From: Hyperoodon ampullatus
Lineage: Eukaryota > Chordata > Mammalia > Artiodactyla > Ziphiidae
Reading direction: 5' to 3'
Length of the DNA stretch: 64,000 bases
Assembly (NCBI GenBank): GCA_949752795.1
Contig: CATKHW010000010.1
Coordinates: 186,001-250,000 of the forward strand
Shown: positions 50,423 through 62,591 of the stretch, in pieces
Numbering within the stretch: the first letter of the stretch is position 1
How the letters are laid out: the number at the start of each line of letters is the position of its first letter
Translations under genes and position numbers: made by a program
The notes under the pieces: generated by a model
The model's database searches: none
What the model was told of the DNA's origin: nothing
The model's input: the letters and a program-made list of their open reading frames with translations, nothing else

Positions 50423-52160
50423 AGACACTGTTCTCTTTCCTAACTCAGTTCAAGTGTAGCCATGTTTACAGGATCTCCATAAGTGATATCTTATGATAAT
50501 TTTTTTTTCTCTGTGACTTATTTCACTTAGAATCATCGTACCTGAATCTACCCATTTTGCTGCTACTGGTCTTATGACATTGATTTCATGGCTGAGGGAT
50601 ATTTCATCATACGTAAGTACCACAATTTTTTGAACCATTTTTATATTTCCTGGGATATTTAAGGTGTACCCAAGTTGAGGTCCTTGTAAGCAGTGCAGCC
50701 CGAAATTTTGGGGTGGCTCTGTCTTATTGATTTTCAGTTTTCCCAAGGTATATTCCATAGACTGGAAGTGCCCTTGGCTCTGTAGCTCTGTTCTTTACTT
50801 GTTTTAGGGAACACAATGCACTCCTCCAGAGAGGCAGTTGGCAATTTACATCCCGCCCATCAGCATAACAAGGCTCCCTGTTCTCCAGGGCCTGTCTTGC
50901 CTTTCTGGTTTTTACACATTTTGTGGATGTCCCTTTTGACCGGTGGGAAGTGATACTTCTTTGTAGTGCAGATTTGCATTGCCCGCTTGCTTGCTTGGCC
51001 AAAAAGGGCGTATGCGTTTTCTCCTGAATATATTCAGGAGAAAACGCATACGCCCTTTTTGGCCAAGTGCATCATTGTCGAAGTTGTGCCCCTCTTCCTG
51101 TGCTTTAAAGGCGATTCCTACGTACCTCTTGAAATCTGTTTCCTGCTATTCTGCCTCGCTTTCAAGTCCGCCTCGTTGCCTTCCCTCAACAGATTTTTGG
51201 ACGATAGTTGTCCTTTATTACTCGGCCAGTTTGTGAATTGCTGTGCCCCTGAGCTCCTTTTCTCAACTCGTTTTTGGTGAGCTGACCGCAAGTCCAAAAT
51301 TTTGGTTCAGGACCTATACTGGTTCCCGGTGGGTGGCTGAGACTTTGGTTAATTCTTCTTCCTGCCGGGAAATTACAGTGATATGTGCCCGTCCAAATGC
51401 CTAACAGCTACTCTCTCATTGGTTCTCCCTCTTCCCTTTCATCCTCTGCCAAATTGGCAACCTGTGCGAACCAGGAGGTTAAAGGGGCTGTCTCTCCAAG
51501 TTGGGAGGTTGATAGTAAAGCAGATGGAAAGTCAAACCGGAGCACCAGGAGAGGGACTATTCATTGAGTTTTAGAAACCTTTCGTATTCACAGTGTGTCC
51601 GTTCTCTAGGTTTCCGGTACATGTTATAACTGTAGTAATATTCCCTTCAACCTGGAGAGTTGGGGCCCATGGAATGGGTGCCATGCATTATTACTTTAAA
51701 GGGTCTGCATTTGCTCACAAAATCTCACCAATCGTCTCAGTCCCAAGTGTCCAGCCTTATGCCACATCCAGCTGTCGTTGTAGATAGGGTCATTCCAGGG
51801 TTCATCAGAGACCCTGAAGGAATTGCAAAGAATTTCCCAGTTTTTTTGGTTTGTTTTGGAAATTCCTTTTTATAGTGGGTTTGAGCTGATTCTCGCTGCC
51901 ATGTTTATGCCAGTCTAGACACACTTGATTCCCTTACGGAGACATATCAATACATAGGTTTTAAGATTCTTACTAGTCAGATACATTCCTCTGAGGGATA
52001 TATGGGGTTTTGAGTCCCTTTCACTGAGGAAGGTGTAGGTCTTGTCTATTCCATAGTTGGTTTTTGGAACGGTACCTGTGCTTATATCAAACTCTGGGTT
52101 TATGCATCACCCCACCTCTCCTTCCCCCTTAAACAGGCATAAGAGTGTTTTCTAAATGTG
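50423..52160 (+). repeat. Satellite unit 30, type M/m
   Basis: Marked by GATCTCCATAAG, a long T run near 50500, ATATTTCATCATACG, CTCCTTTTCTC and CTCACAAAATC. Palindrome 50994-51067 is perfect. Near-copy of unit 36. Confidence 0.95.
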
Positions 52161-53896
52161 AGACATTCTTCTCTTTCCTAACTCAGTTCAAGTGTAGCCA
52201 TGTTTACAGGATCTTAATAAGTGATATCTTATGATAAGTTTCTTTTTCTGTGCGACTTATTTCACTTACAATCATCCTACCTGAATCCACCCATTTTGCT
52301 GCTACTGGTCTTATGACATTGATTTCATGGCTGAAGGATATTCCATCGTACGTAAGTACCACAATTTTTTGAACCATTTTTATATTTCCGGGATATTTAA
52401 GGTGTACCCAAGTTGAGGTCCTTGTAAGCAGTGCAGCCCTAAATTTTGGGGTGGCTCTGTCTTATTGATTTTCAGTTTTCCCAAGGAATATTCCCTAGAC
52501 TGGAAGTGCCCTTGGTTCTGTAGCTCTGTTGTTTACTTGTTTTAGGGAACACAATGCACTCCTCCAGAGAGGCAGTTGGCAATTTACATCCCGCCCATCA
52601 GCATAACAAGGCTCCCTGTTCTCCAGGGCCTGTCTTGCCTTTCTGGTTTTTACACATTTTGTGGATGTCCCTTTTGACCTGTGGGAAGTGATACTTCTTT
52701 GTAGTGTAGATTTGCATTGTCCGCTTGCTTGCTTGGCCAAAAAGGGCGTATGCGTTTTCTCCTAAATATATTCAGGAGAAAACGCATACGCCCTTTGGCC
52801 ACGTGCATCATTCTCGAAGTTGTGCCCCTCTTCCTGTGCTTTAAAGGCGATTCCAACGTACCTCTTGAAATCTGTTTCCTGCTATTCTGCCTCGCTTTCA
52901 AGTCCGCCTCGTGGCCTTCCCTCAACAGATTTTTGGACGATAGTTGTCCTTTATTACTCGGCCAGTTTGTGAATTGCTGTGCCCCTGAGCTCCAATTTTC
53001 AACTCGTTTTTGGTGAGCTGACCGCAAGTCCAAAATTTTGGTTCAGGACATATACTGTTTCCCGGTGGGTGGCTGAGACTTTGGTTAATTCTTCTTCCTG
53101 CCGGGAAATTACAGTGATATGTGCCCGTCCAAATGCCTAACAGCTACTCTCTCATTGGTTCTCCCTCTTCCCTTTCATCCTCTGCCAAATTGGCAACCTG
53201 TGCGAACCAGGAGGTTAAAGGGGCTGTCTCTCCAATTTGGGAGGTTGATAGTAAAGCAGATGGAAAGTCAAACCGGAGCACCAGGATAGGGACTATTCGT
53301 TGAGTTTTAGAAACCTTTCGTATTCACAGTGTGTCCGTTCTCTAGGTTTCCGGTACATGTTATAACTGTAGTAATATTCCCTTCAACCTGGAGAGTTGGG
53401 ACCCATGGAATGGGTGCCATGCATTATTACTTTAAAGGGTCTGCATTTGCTCACCAAATCTCACGAATCGTCTCAGTCCCAAGTGTCCAGCCTTATGCCA
53501 CATCCAGCTGTCATTGTAGATAGGGTCATTCCAGGGTTCATCAGAGACCCTGAAGGAATTGTAAAGAATTTCCCAGTTTTTTTGTTTTGTTTCTGAAATT
53601 CCTTTTTATAGTGGGTTTGAGCTGATTCTCGCTGCCATGTTTATGCCAGTCTAGACACACTTGATTCCCTTATGGAGACATATCAATACATAGGTTTTAA
53701 GATTCTTACTAGTCAGATATATTCCTCTGCGGGAAATATGGGGTTTTGAGTCCCTTTCACTGAGGAAGGTGTAGGCCTTGTCTATTCTATAGTTGGTTTT
53801 TGGAACGGTACCTGTGCTTATATCAAACTCTGGGTTTATGCATCACCCCACCTCTCCTTCTCCCTTAAGCAGGCATAAGAGTGTTTTCTAAATGTG
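52161..53896 (+). repeat. Satellite unit 31, type N/n
   Basis: Marked by GACATTCTTCTC, TCTTAATAAG, TTTCCGGGATA and CTCGTGGCC. Palindrome 52732-52803 has lost two T in the right arm and has CTAAATAT at the centre. Unit 37 is its partner without the deletion. Confidence 0.95.
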
Positions 53897-55635
53897 AGAC
53901 ACTGTTCTCTTTCCTAACTCAGTTCAAGTGTAGCCATGTTTACAGGATCTTCATAAGTGATATCTTATGATAAGTTTCTTTTTCTCTGTGACTTATTTCA
54001 CTTAGAATCATCGTACCTGAATCCACCCATTTTGCTGCTACTGGTCTTATGACATTGATTTCATGGCTGAGGGATATTCCATCGTACGTAAGTACCACAA
54101 TTTTTTGAACCATTTTTATATTTCCTGAGATATTTATGGTGTACCCAAGTTGAGGTCCTTGTAAGCAGTGCAGCCCGAAATTTTGGGGTGGCTCTGTCTT
54201 ATTGATTTTCAGTTTTCCCAAGGAATATTCCCTAGACTGGAAGTGCCCTTGGCTCTGTAGCTCTGTTGTTTACTTGTTTTAGGGAACACAATGCACTCCT
54301 CCAGAGAGGCAGTTGGCAATTTACATCCCGCCCATCAGCATAACAAGGCTCCCTGTTCTCCAGGGCCTGTCTTGCCTTTCTGGTTTTTACACATTTTGTG
54401 GGTGTCCCTTTTGACCAGTGGGAAGTGATACTTCTTTGTAGTGCAGATTTGCATTGCCCCCTTGCTTGCTTGGCCAAAAAGGGCGTATGCATTTTCTCCT
54501 AAATATATTCAGGAGAAAACGCATACGCCCTTTTTGGCCAAGTGCATCATTGTCGAAGTTGTGCCCCTCTTCCTGTGCTTTAAAGGCGATTCCAACGTAC
54601 CTCTTGAAATCTATTTCCTGCTATTCTGCCTCGCTTTCAAGTCCGCCTCGTTGCCTTCCCTCAACAGATTTTTGGACGATAGTTGTCCTTTATTACTCGG
54701 CCAGTTTGTGAATTGCTGTGCCCCTGAGCTCCATTTCTCAACTCGTTTTTGGTGAGCTGACCGCAAGTCCAAAATTTTGGTTCAGGACCTATACTGGTTC
54801 CCGGTGGGGGGCTGAGACTTTGGTTAATTCTTCTTCCTGCCTGGAAATTACAGTGATATGTGCCCGTCCAAATGCCTAACAGCTACTCTCTCATTGGTTC
54901 TCCCTCTTCCCTTTCACCCTCTGCCAAATTGGCAACCTGTGCAAACCAGGAGGTTAAAGGGGCTGTCTCTCCAAGTTGGGAGGATGATAGTAAAGCAGGT
55001 GTAAAGTCAAACCGGAGCACCAGGAGAGGGACTATTCGTTGAGTTTTAGAAACCTTTCATATTCACAGTGTGTCCGTTCTCTAGGTTTCCCGTACATGTT
55101 ATATCTGTAGTAATATTCCCTTCAGCCTGGAGAGTTGGGACCCATGGAATGGGTGCCATGCATTATTGCTTTAAAGGGTCTGCATTTGCTCACCCAATCT
55201 CACCAATCCTCTCAGTCCCAAGTGTCCAGCCTTATGCCACATCCAGCTGTCGTTGTAGATACGGTCATTCCAGGTTTCATCAGAGACCCTGAAGGAATTG
55301 TAAAGAATTTCCCAGTTTTTTTGTTTTGTTTTTGAAATTCCTTTTTATAGTGGGTTTGAGCTGAATCTCGCTGCCATGTTTATGCCAGTCTAGACACACT
55401 TGATTCCCTTACGGAGACATATCAATACATAGGTTTTAAGATTCTTACTAGTCAGATATATTCCTCTGCGGGAAATATGGGGTTTTGAGTCCCTTTCACT
55501 GAGGAAGGTGTAGTTCTTGTCTATTCCATAGTTGGTTTTTGGAACGGTACTTGTGCTTATATCAAACTCTGGTTTTATGCATCACCCCACCTCTCCTTCC
55601 CCCTTAAGCAGGCATAAGAGTGTGTTCTAAATGTG
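53897..55635 (+). repeat. Satellite unit 32, hybrid O/d
   Basis: The first half is unique here (CCTGAGATATTTATGG, GCCCCCTTGC, AAATCTATTTCC). The second half is d as in unit 26. The switch between 54738 and 54807 is the seam of the 6-unit duplication. Palindrome 54469-54542 has two left-arm mismatches, including an unmatched G-to-A. Confidence 0.95.
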
Positions 55636-57376
55636 AGACACTGTTCTCTTTCCTAACTCAGTTCAAGTGTAGCCATGTGTACAGGATCTTCATAAGTGAT
55701 ATCTTATGATAAGTTTATTTTTCTCTGTGACTTATTTCACTTAGAATCATCGTAACTGAATCCACCCATTTTGCTGCTACTGGTCTTATGACATTGATTT
55801 CATGGCTGAAGGATATTCCATCGTACGTAAGTACCACAATTTTTTGAACCATTTTTATATTTCCTAGGATATTTAAGGTGTACCCAAGTTGAGGTCCTTG
55901 TAAGCAGTGCAGCCCTAAATTTTGGGGTGGCTCTGTCTTATTGATTTTCAGTTTTCCAAAGGTATATTCCCTAGACTGGAAGTGCCCTTCTGCTCTGTAG
56001 CTCTGTTCTTTACTTGTTTTAGGGAACACAATGCACTCCTCCAGAGAGGCAGTTGGCAATTTACATGCCGCCCATCAGCATAACAAGGCTCCCTGTTCTC
56101 CAGGACCTGTCTTGCCTTTCTGGTTTTTACACATTTTGTGGATGTGTCTTTTGACCGGTGGGAAGTGATACTTCTTTGTAGTGCAGATTTGCATTGCCCG
56201 CTTGCTTGCTTGGCCAAAAAGGGCGTATGCGTTTTCTCCTGAATATGTTCAGGAGAAAACGCATACGCCCTTTTTGGCCAAGTGCATCATTGTCGAAGTT
56301 GTGCCCCTCTTCCTGTGCTTTAAAGGCGATTCCAACGTACCTCTTGAAATCTGTTTCCTGCTATTCTGCCTCGCTTTCAAGTCCGCCTCGTTGCCTTCCC
56401 TCAACAGATTTTTGGACGATAGTTGTCCTTTATTACTCGGCCAGTTTGTGAATTGCTGTGCCCCTGAGCTCCATTTTTCAACTTGTTTTTGGTGAGGTGA
56501 CCGCAAGTCCGAAATTTTGGTTCAGGACCTATGCTGGTTCCCTGTGGGGGGCTGAGACTTTGGTTAATTCTTCTTCCTGCCGGGAAATTACAGTGATATG
56601 TGCCCGTTCAAATGCCTAACAGCTACTCTCTCATTGGTTCTCCCTTTTCCCTTTCATCCTCTGCCAAATTGGCAACCTGTGCGAACCAGGAGGTTAAAGG
56701 GGCTGTCTCTTCAAGTTGGGAGGTTGATAGTAAAGCAGATGGAAAGTCAAACAGGAACACCAGGAGAGGGACTATTCGTTGAGTTTTAGAAACCTTTCGT
56801 ATTCACAGTGTGTCCGTTCTGTAGGTTTCCCGTACATGTTATAGCTGTACTAATATTCCCTTCAACCTGGAGAGTTGGGACCCATGGAATGGGTGCCAGG
56901 CATTTGTGCTTTAAAGGGTCTGCATTTGCTCACCCAATCTCACCAATCGTCTCAGTCCCAAGTGTCCAGCCTTATGCCACATCCAGCTGTCATTGTAGAT
57001 AGGGTCATTCCAGGTTTCATCAGAGACCCTGAAGGAATTGTAAAGAATTTCCCAGTTTTTTTTGTGTTGTTTTTGAAATTCCTTTTTATAGTGGGTTTGA
57101 GCTGATTCTCGCTGCCATGTTTATGCCAGTCTAGACACACTTGATTCCCTTACGGAGACACATCAATACACAGGTTTTAACATTCTTACAAGTCAGATAT
57201 ATTCCCCTGTGGGAAATATGGTGTTTTGAGTCCCTTTCACTGAGGAAGGTGTAGGTCTTGTCTATTACATAGGTGGTGTTTGGAACGGTACCTGTGCTTA
57301 TATCAAACTCTGGTTTTATGCATCACCCCACCTCTCCTTCCCCCTTAAGCAGGCATAAGAGTGTTTTCTAAATGTG
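55636..57376 (+). repeat. Satellite unit 33, type E/e
   Basis: Copy of unit 27 at an offset of 10,430, with GCTGAAGG near 55805. Palindrome 56209-56282 has the E-type centre mismatch. Confidence 0.95.
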
Positions 57377-59114
57377 AGACACTGTTCTCTTTCCTAACTC
57401 AGTTCAAGTGTAGCCATGTTTACAGGATCTTCATAAGTGATATCTTATGATAAGTTTCTTTTTCTGTGTGACTTATTTCACTTAGAATCATCGTACCTGA
57501 ATCCACCCATTTTGCTGCTACTGGTCTTATGACATTGATTTCATGGCTGAGGGATATTCCATCGTACGTAAGTACCACAATTTTTGAACCATTTTTATAT
57601 TTCCTGGGATATTTAAGGTGTACCCAAGTTGAGGTCCTTGTAAGCAGTGCAGCCCTAAATTTTGGGGTGGCTCTGTCTTATTGATTTTCAGTTTTCCCAA
57701 TGTATATTCCCTAGACTGGAAGTGCCCTTGGCTCTGTAGCTCTGTTCTTTACTTGTTTTAGGGAACACAATGCACTCCTCCAGAGAGGCAGTTGGCAATT
57801 TACATCCCGCCCATCAGCATAACAAGGCTCCCTGTTCTGCAGGGCCTGTCTTGCCTTTTTGGTTTTTACACATTTTGTGGATGTCCCTTTTGACTGGTGG
57901 GAAGTGATACTTCTTTGTAGTGCAGATTTGCATTGCCCGCTTGCTTGCTTGGCCAAAAAGGGCGTATGCGTTTTCTCCTGAATATATTCAGGAGAAAACG
58001 AATACGCAATTTTTTGCCAAGTGCATCATTGTCGAAGTTGTGCCCCTCTTCCTGTGCTTTAAAGGCGATTCCAACGTACCTATTGAAATCTGTTTCCTGC
58101 TATTCTGCCTCGCATTCAAGTCCGCCTCGTTGCCTTCCCTCAACAGATTTTTGGACGATAGTTGTCCTTTATTACTCGGCCAGTTTGTGAATTGCTGTTC
58201 CCCTGAGCTCCATTTTTCAACTCGTTTTTGGTGAGCTGACCGCAAGTCCAAAATTTTTGTTCAGGAACTATGCAGTTTCCCGGTGGGGGGCTGAGACTTT
58301 GGTTAATTATTCTTCCTGCCGGGAAGTTAGAGTGATATGTGCCCGTTCAAATGCCTAACAGCTACTCTCTCATTGGTTCTCCCTCTTCCCTTTCATCCTC
58401 TGCCAAATTGGCAACCTGTGCGAACCAGGAGGTTTAAGGGGCTGTCTCTCCAAGTTGGGAGGTTGATAGTAAAGCAGATGGAAAGTCAAACCGGAGCACC
58501 AGTAGAGGGACTATTCGTTGCGTTTTAGAAATCTTTCGTATTCACAGTGTGTCCGTTCTCTAGGTTTCCGGTACATGTTATAACTGTAGTAATATTCCCT
58601 TCAATCTGGAGAGTTGGGACCCATGGAATGGGTGCCATGCATTATTGCTTTAAAGGGTCTGCATTTGCTCACCCAATCTCACCAATCCTCTCAGTCCCAA
58701 GTGTGCAGCCTTATGCCACATCCAGATGTCGTTGTAAATAGGGTCATTCCAGGTTTCATCAGAGACGTGAAGGAATTGTAAAGAATTTCCCAGTTTTTTT
58801 TTTTTTGTTTTTGAAATTCCTTTTTATAGTGGGTTTGAGCTGATTCTCCCTGCCATGTTTATGCCAGTCTAGACACACTTGATTCCCTTACGGAGACATA
58901 TCAATACATAGGTTTTAAGATTCTTACTAGTCAGATATATTCCTCTGCGGGAAATATGGGGTTTTGAGTCCCTTTCACTGAGGAAGGTGTAGGTCTTGTC
59001 TATTCCATAGTTGGTTTTTGGAACGGTACCTGTGATGATATCAAACTCTGGTTTTATGCATCACCCCAACTCTCCTTCCACCTTAAGCAGGCATAAGAGT
59101 GTTTTCTAAAAGTG
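57377..59114 (+). repeat. Satellite unit 34, type F/f
   Basis: Copy of unit 28 at an offset of 10,430, with a T run of 13 near 58794. Palindrome 57948-58021 has the decayed right arm. Confidence 0.95.
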
Positions 59115-60852
59115 AGACACTGTTTTCTTTCCTAACTCAGTTCAAGTGTAGCCATGTTTACAGGATCTTCATAAGTGATATCTTATGATAAGTTTCTTTT
59201 TCTCTGTGACTTATTCCACTTAGAATCATCGTACCTGAATCCACCCATTTTGCTGCTACTGGTCTTATGACATTGATTTCATGGCTGAGGGATATTCCAT
59301 CGTACGTAAGTACCACAATTTTTTGAACCATTTTTATATTTCCTGGGATATTTAAGGTGTACCCAAGTTGAGGTCCTTGTAAGCAGTGCAGCCCTAAATT
59401 TTGGGGTAGCTCTGTCTTATTGATTTTCAGTTTTCCCAAGGAATATTCCCTAGACTGGAAGTGCCCTTGGCTCTGTAGCTCTGTTGTTTACTTGTTTTAG
59501 GGAACACAATGCACTCCTCCAGAGAGGCAGTTGGCAATTTACATCCCGCCCATCAGCATAACAAGGCTCCCTGTTCTCCAGGGCCTGTCTTGCCTTTCTG
59601 GTTTTTACACATTTTGTGGGTGTCCCTTTTGACCGGTGGGAAGTGATACTTCTTTGTAGTGCAGATTTGCATTGTCCGCTTGCTTGCTTGGCCAAAAAGG
59701 GCGTATGCGTTTTCTCCTGAATATATTCAGGAGAAAACGCATACGCCCTTTTTGGCCAAGTGCATCATTGTCGAAGTTGTGCCCCTCTTCCTGTGCTTTA
59801 AAGGCGATTCCAACGTACCTCTTGAAATCTGTTTCCTGCTATTCTGCCTCGCTTTCAAGTCCGCCTCGTTGCCTACCCTCAAAAGATTTTTGGACGATAG
59901 TTGTCCTTTATTACTCGGCCAGTTTGTGAATTGCTGTGCCCCTGAGCTCCATTTCTCAACTCGTTTTTGGTGAGCTGACCGCAAGTCCAAAATTTTGGTT
60001 CAGGACCTATACTGGTTCCCGGTGGGTGGCTGAGACTTTGGTTAATTCTTCTTCCTGCCGGGAAATTACAGTGATATGTGCCCGTCCAAATGCCTAACAG
60101 CTCCTCTCTCATTGGTTCTCCCTCTTCACTTTCATCCTCTGCCAAATTGGCAACCTGTGCGAACCAGGAGGTTAAAGGGGCTCTCTCTACAAGTTGGGAG
60201 GTTGATAGTAAAGCAGATGGAAAGTCAAACCGGAGCACCAGGATATGGACTATTCGTTGAGTTTTAGAAACCTTTTGTATTCACAGTGTGTCCGTTCTCT
60301 AGGTTTCCGGTACATGTTATAACTGTAGTAATATTCCCTTCAACCTGGAGAGTTGGGACCCATGGAATGGGTGCCATGCATTATTACTTTAAAGCGTCTG
60401 CATTTGCTCACCAAATCTCACCAATCGTCTCAGTCCCAAGTGTCCAGCCTTATGCCACATCCAGCTGTCGTTGTAGATAGGGTCATTCCAGGGTTCATCA
60501 GAGACCCTGAAGGAATTGTAAAGAATTTCCCAGTTTTTTTGTTTTGTTTTTGAAATTCCTTTTTATAGTGGGTTTGAGCTGATTCTCACTGCCAAGTTTA
60601 TGCCAGTCTAGACACACTTGATTCCCTTATGGAGACATATCAATATATAGGTTTTAAGATTCTTACTAGTCAGATATATTCCTCTGCGGGAAATATGGGG
60701 TTTTGAGTCCCTTTCACTGAGGAAGGTGTAGGTCTTGTCTATTCCATAGTTGGTTTTTGGAACGGTACCTGTGCTTATATCAATCTCTGGGTTTATGCAT
60801 CACCCCACCTCTCCTTCCCCCTAAGAAGGCATAAGAGTGTTTTCTAAATGTG
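59115..60852 (+). repeat. Satellite unit 35, type G/g
   Basis: Copy of unit 29 at an offset of 10,430; no difference noticed. Palindrome 59687-59760 is perfect. Confidence 0.95.
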
Positions 60853-62591
60853 AGACACTGTTCTCTTTCCTAACTCAGTTCAAGTGTAGCCATGTTTACA
60901 GGATCTCCATAAGTGATATCTTATGATAATTTTTTTTTTCTCTGTGACTTATTTCACTTAGAATCATCGTACCTGAATCTACCCATTTTGCTGCTACTGG
61001 TCTTATGACATTGATTTCATGGCTGAGGGATATTTCATCATACGTAAGTACCACAATTTTTTGAACCATTTTTATATTTCCTGGGATATTTAAGGTGTAC
61101 CCAAGTTGAGGTCCTTGTAAGCAGTGCAGCCCGAAATTTTGGGGTGGCTCTGTCTTATTGATTTTCAGTTTTCCCAAGGTATATTCCATAGACTGGAAGT
61201 GCCCTTGGCTCTGTAGCTCTGTTCTTTACTTGTTTTAGGGAACACAATGCACTCCTCCAGAGAGGCAGTTGGCAATTTACATCCCGCCCATCAGCATAAC
61301 AAGGCTCCCTGTTCTCCAGGGCCTGTCTTGCCTTTCTGGTTTTTACACATTTTGTGGATGTCCCTTTTGACCGGTGGGAAGTGATACTTCTTTGTAGTGC
61401 AGATTTGCATTGCCCGCTTGCTTGCTTGGCCAAAAAGGGCGTATGCGTTTTCTCCTGAATATATTCAGGAGAAAACGCATACGCCCTTTTTGGCCAAGTG
61501 CATCATTGTCGAAGTTGTGCCCCTCTTCCTGTGCTTTAAAGGCGATTCCAACGTACCTCTTGAAATCTGTTTCCTGCTATTCTGCCTCGCTTTCAAGTCC
61601 GCCTCGTTGCCTTCCCTCAACAGATTTTTGGACGATAGTTGTCCTTTATTACTCGGCCAGTTTGTGAATTGCTGTGCCCCTGAGCTCCTTTTCTCAACTC
61701 GTTTTTGGTGAGCTGACCGCAAGTCCAAAATTTTGGTTCAGGACCTATACTGGTTCCCGGTGGGTGGCTGAGACTTTGGTTAATTCTTCTTCCTGCCGGG
61801 AAATTACAGTGATATGTGCCCGTCCAAATGCCTAACAGCTACTCTCTCATTGGTTCTCCCTCTTCCCTTTCATCCTCTGCCAAATTGGCAACCTGTGCGA
61901 ACCAGGAGGTTAAAGGGGCTGTCTCTCCAAGTTGGGAGGTTGATAGTAAAGCAGATGGAAAGTCAAACCGGAGCACCAGGAGAGGGACTATTCATTGAGT
62001 TTTAGAAACCTTTCGTATTCACAGTGTGTCCGTTCTCTAGGTTTCCGGTACATGTTATAACTGTAGTAATATTCCCTTCAACCTGGAGAGTTGGGGCCCA
62101 TGGAATGGGTGCCATGCATTATTACTTTAAAGGGTCTGCATTTGCTCACAAAATCTCACCAATCGTCTCAGTCCCAAGTGTCCAGCCTTATGCCACATCC
62201 AGCTGTCGTTGTAGATAGGGTCATTCCAGGGTTCATCAGAGACCCTGAAGGAATTGCAAAGAATTTCCCAGTTTTTTTGGTTTGTTTTGGAAATTCCTTT
62301 TTATAGTGGGTTTGAGCTGATTCTCGCTGCCATGTTTATGCCAGTCTAGACACACTTGATTCCCTTATGGAGACATATCAATACATAGGTTTTAATATTC
62401 TTACTAGTCAGATACATTCCTCTGAGGGATATATGGGGTTTTGAGTCCCTTTCACTGAGGAAGGTGTAGGTCTTGTCTATTCCATAGTTGGTTTTTGGAA
62501 CGGTACCTGTGCTTATATCAAACTCTGGTTTTATGCATCACCCCACCTCTCCTTCCCCCTTAAACAGGCATAAGAGTGTTTTCTAAATGTG
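60853..62591 (+). repeat. Satellite unit 36, type M/m
   Basis: Copy of unit 30, with one extra T in the run near 60930 that shifts the offset to 10,431, and with TTTTAATATTC near 62388. Palindrome 61425-61498 is perfect. Confidence 0.95.
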
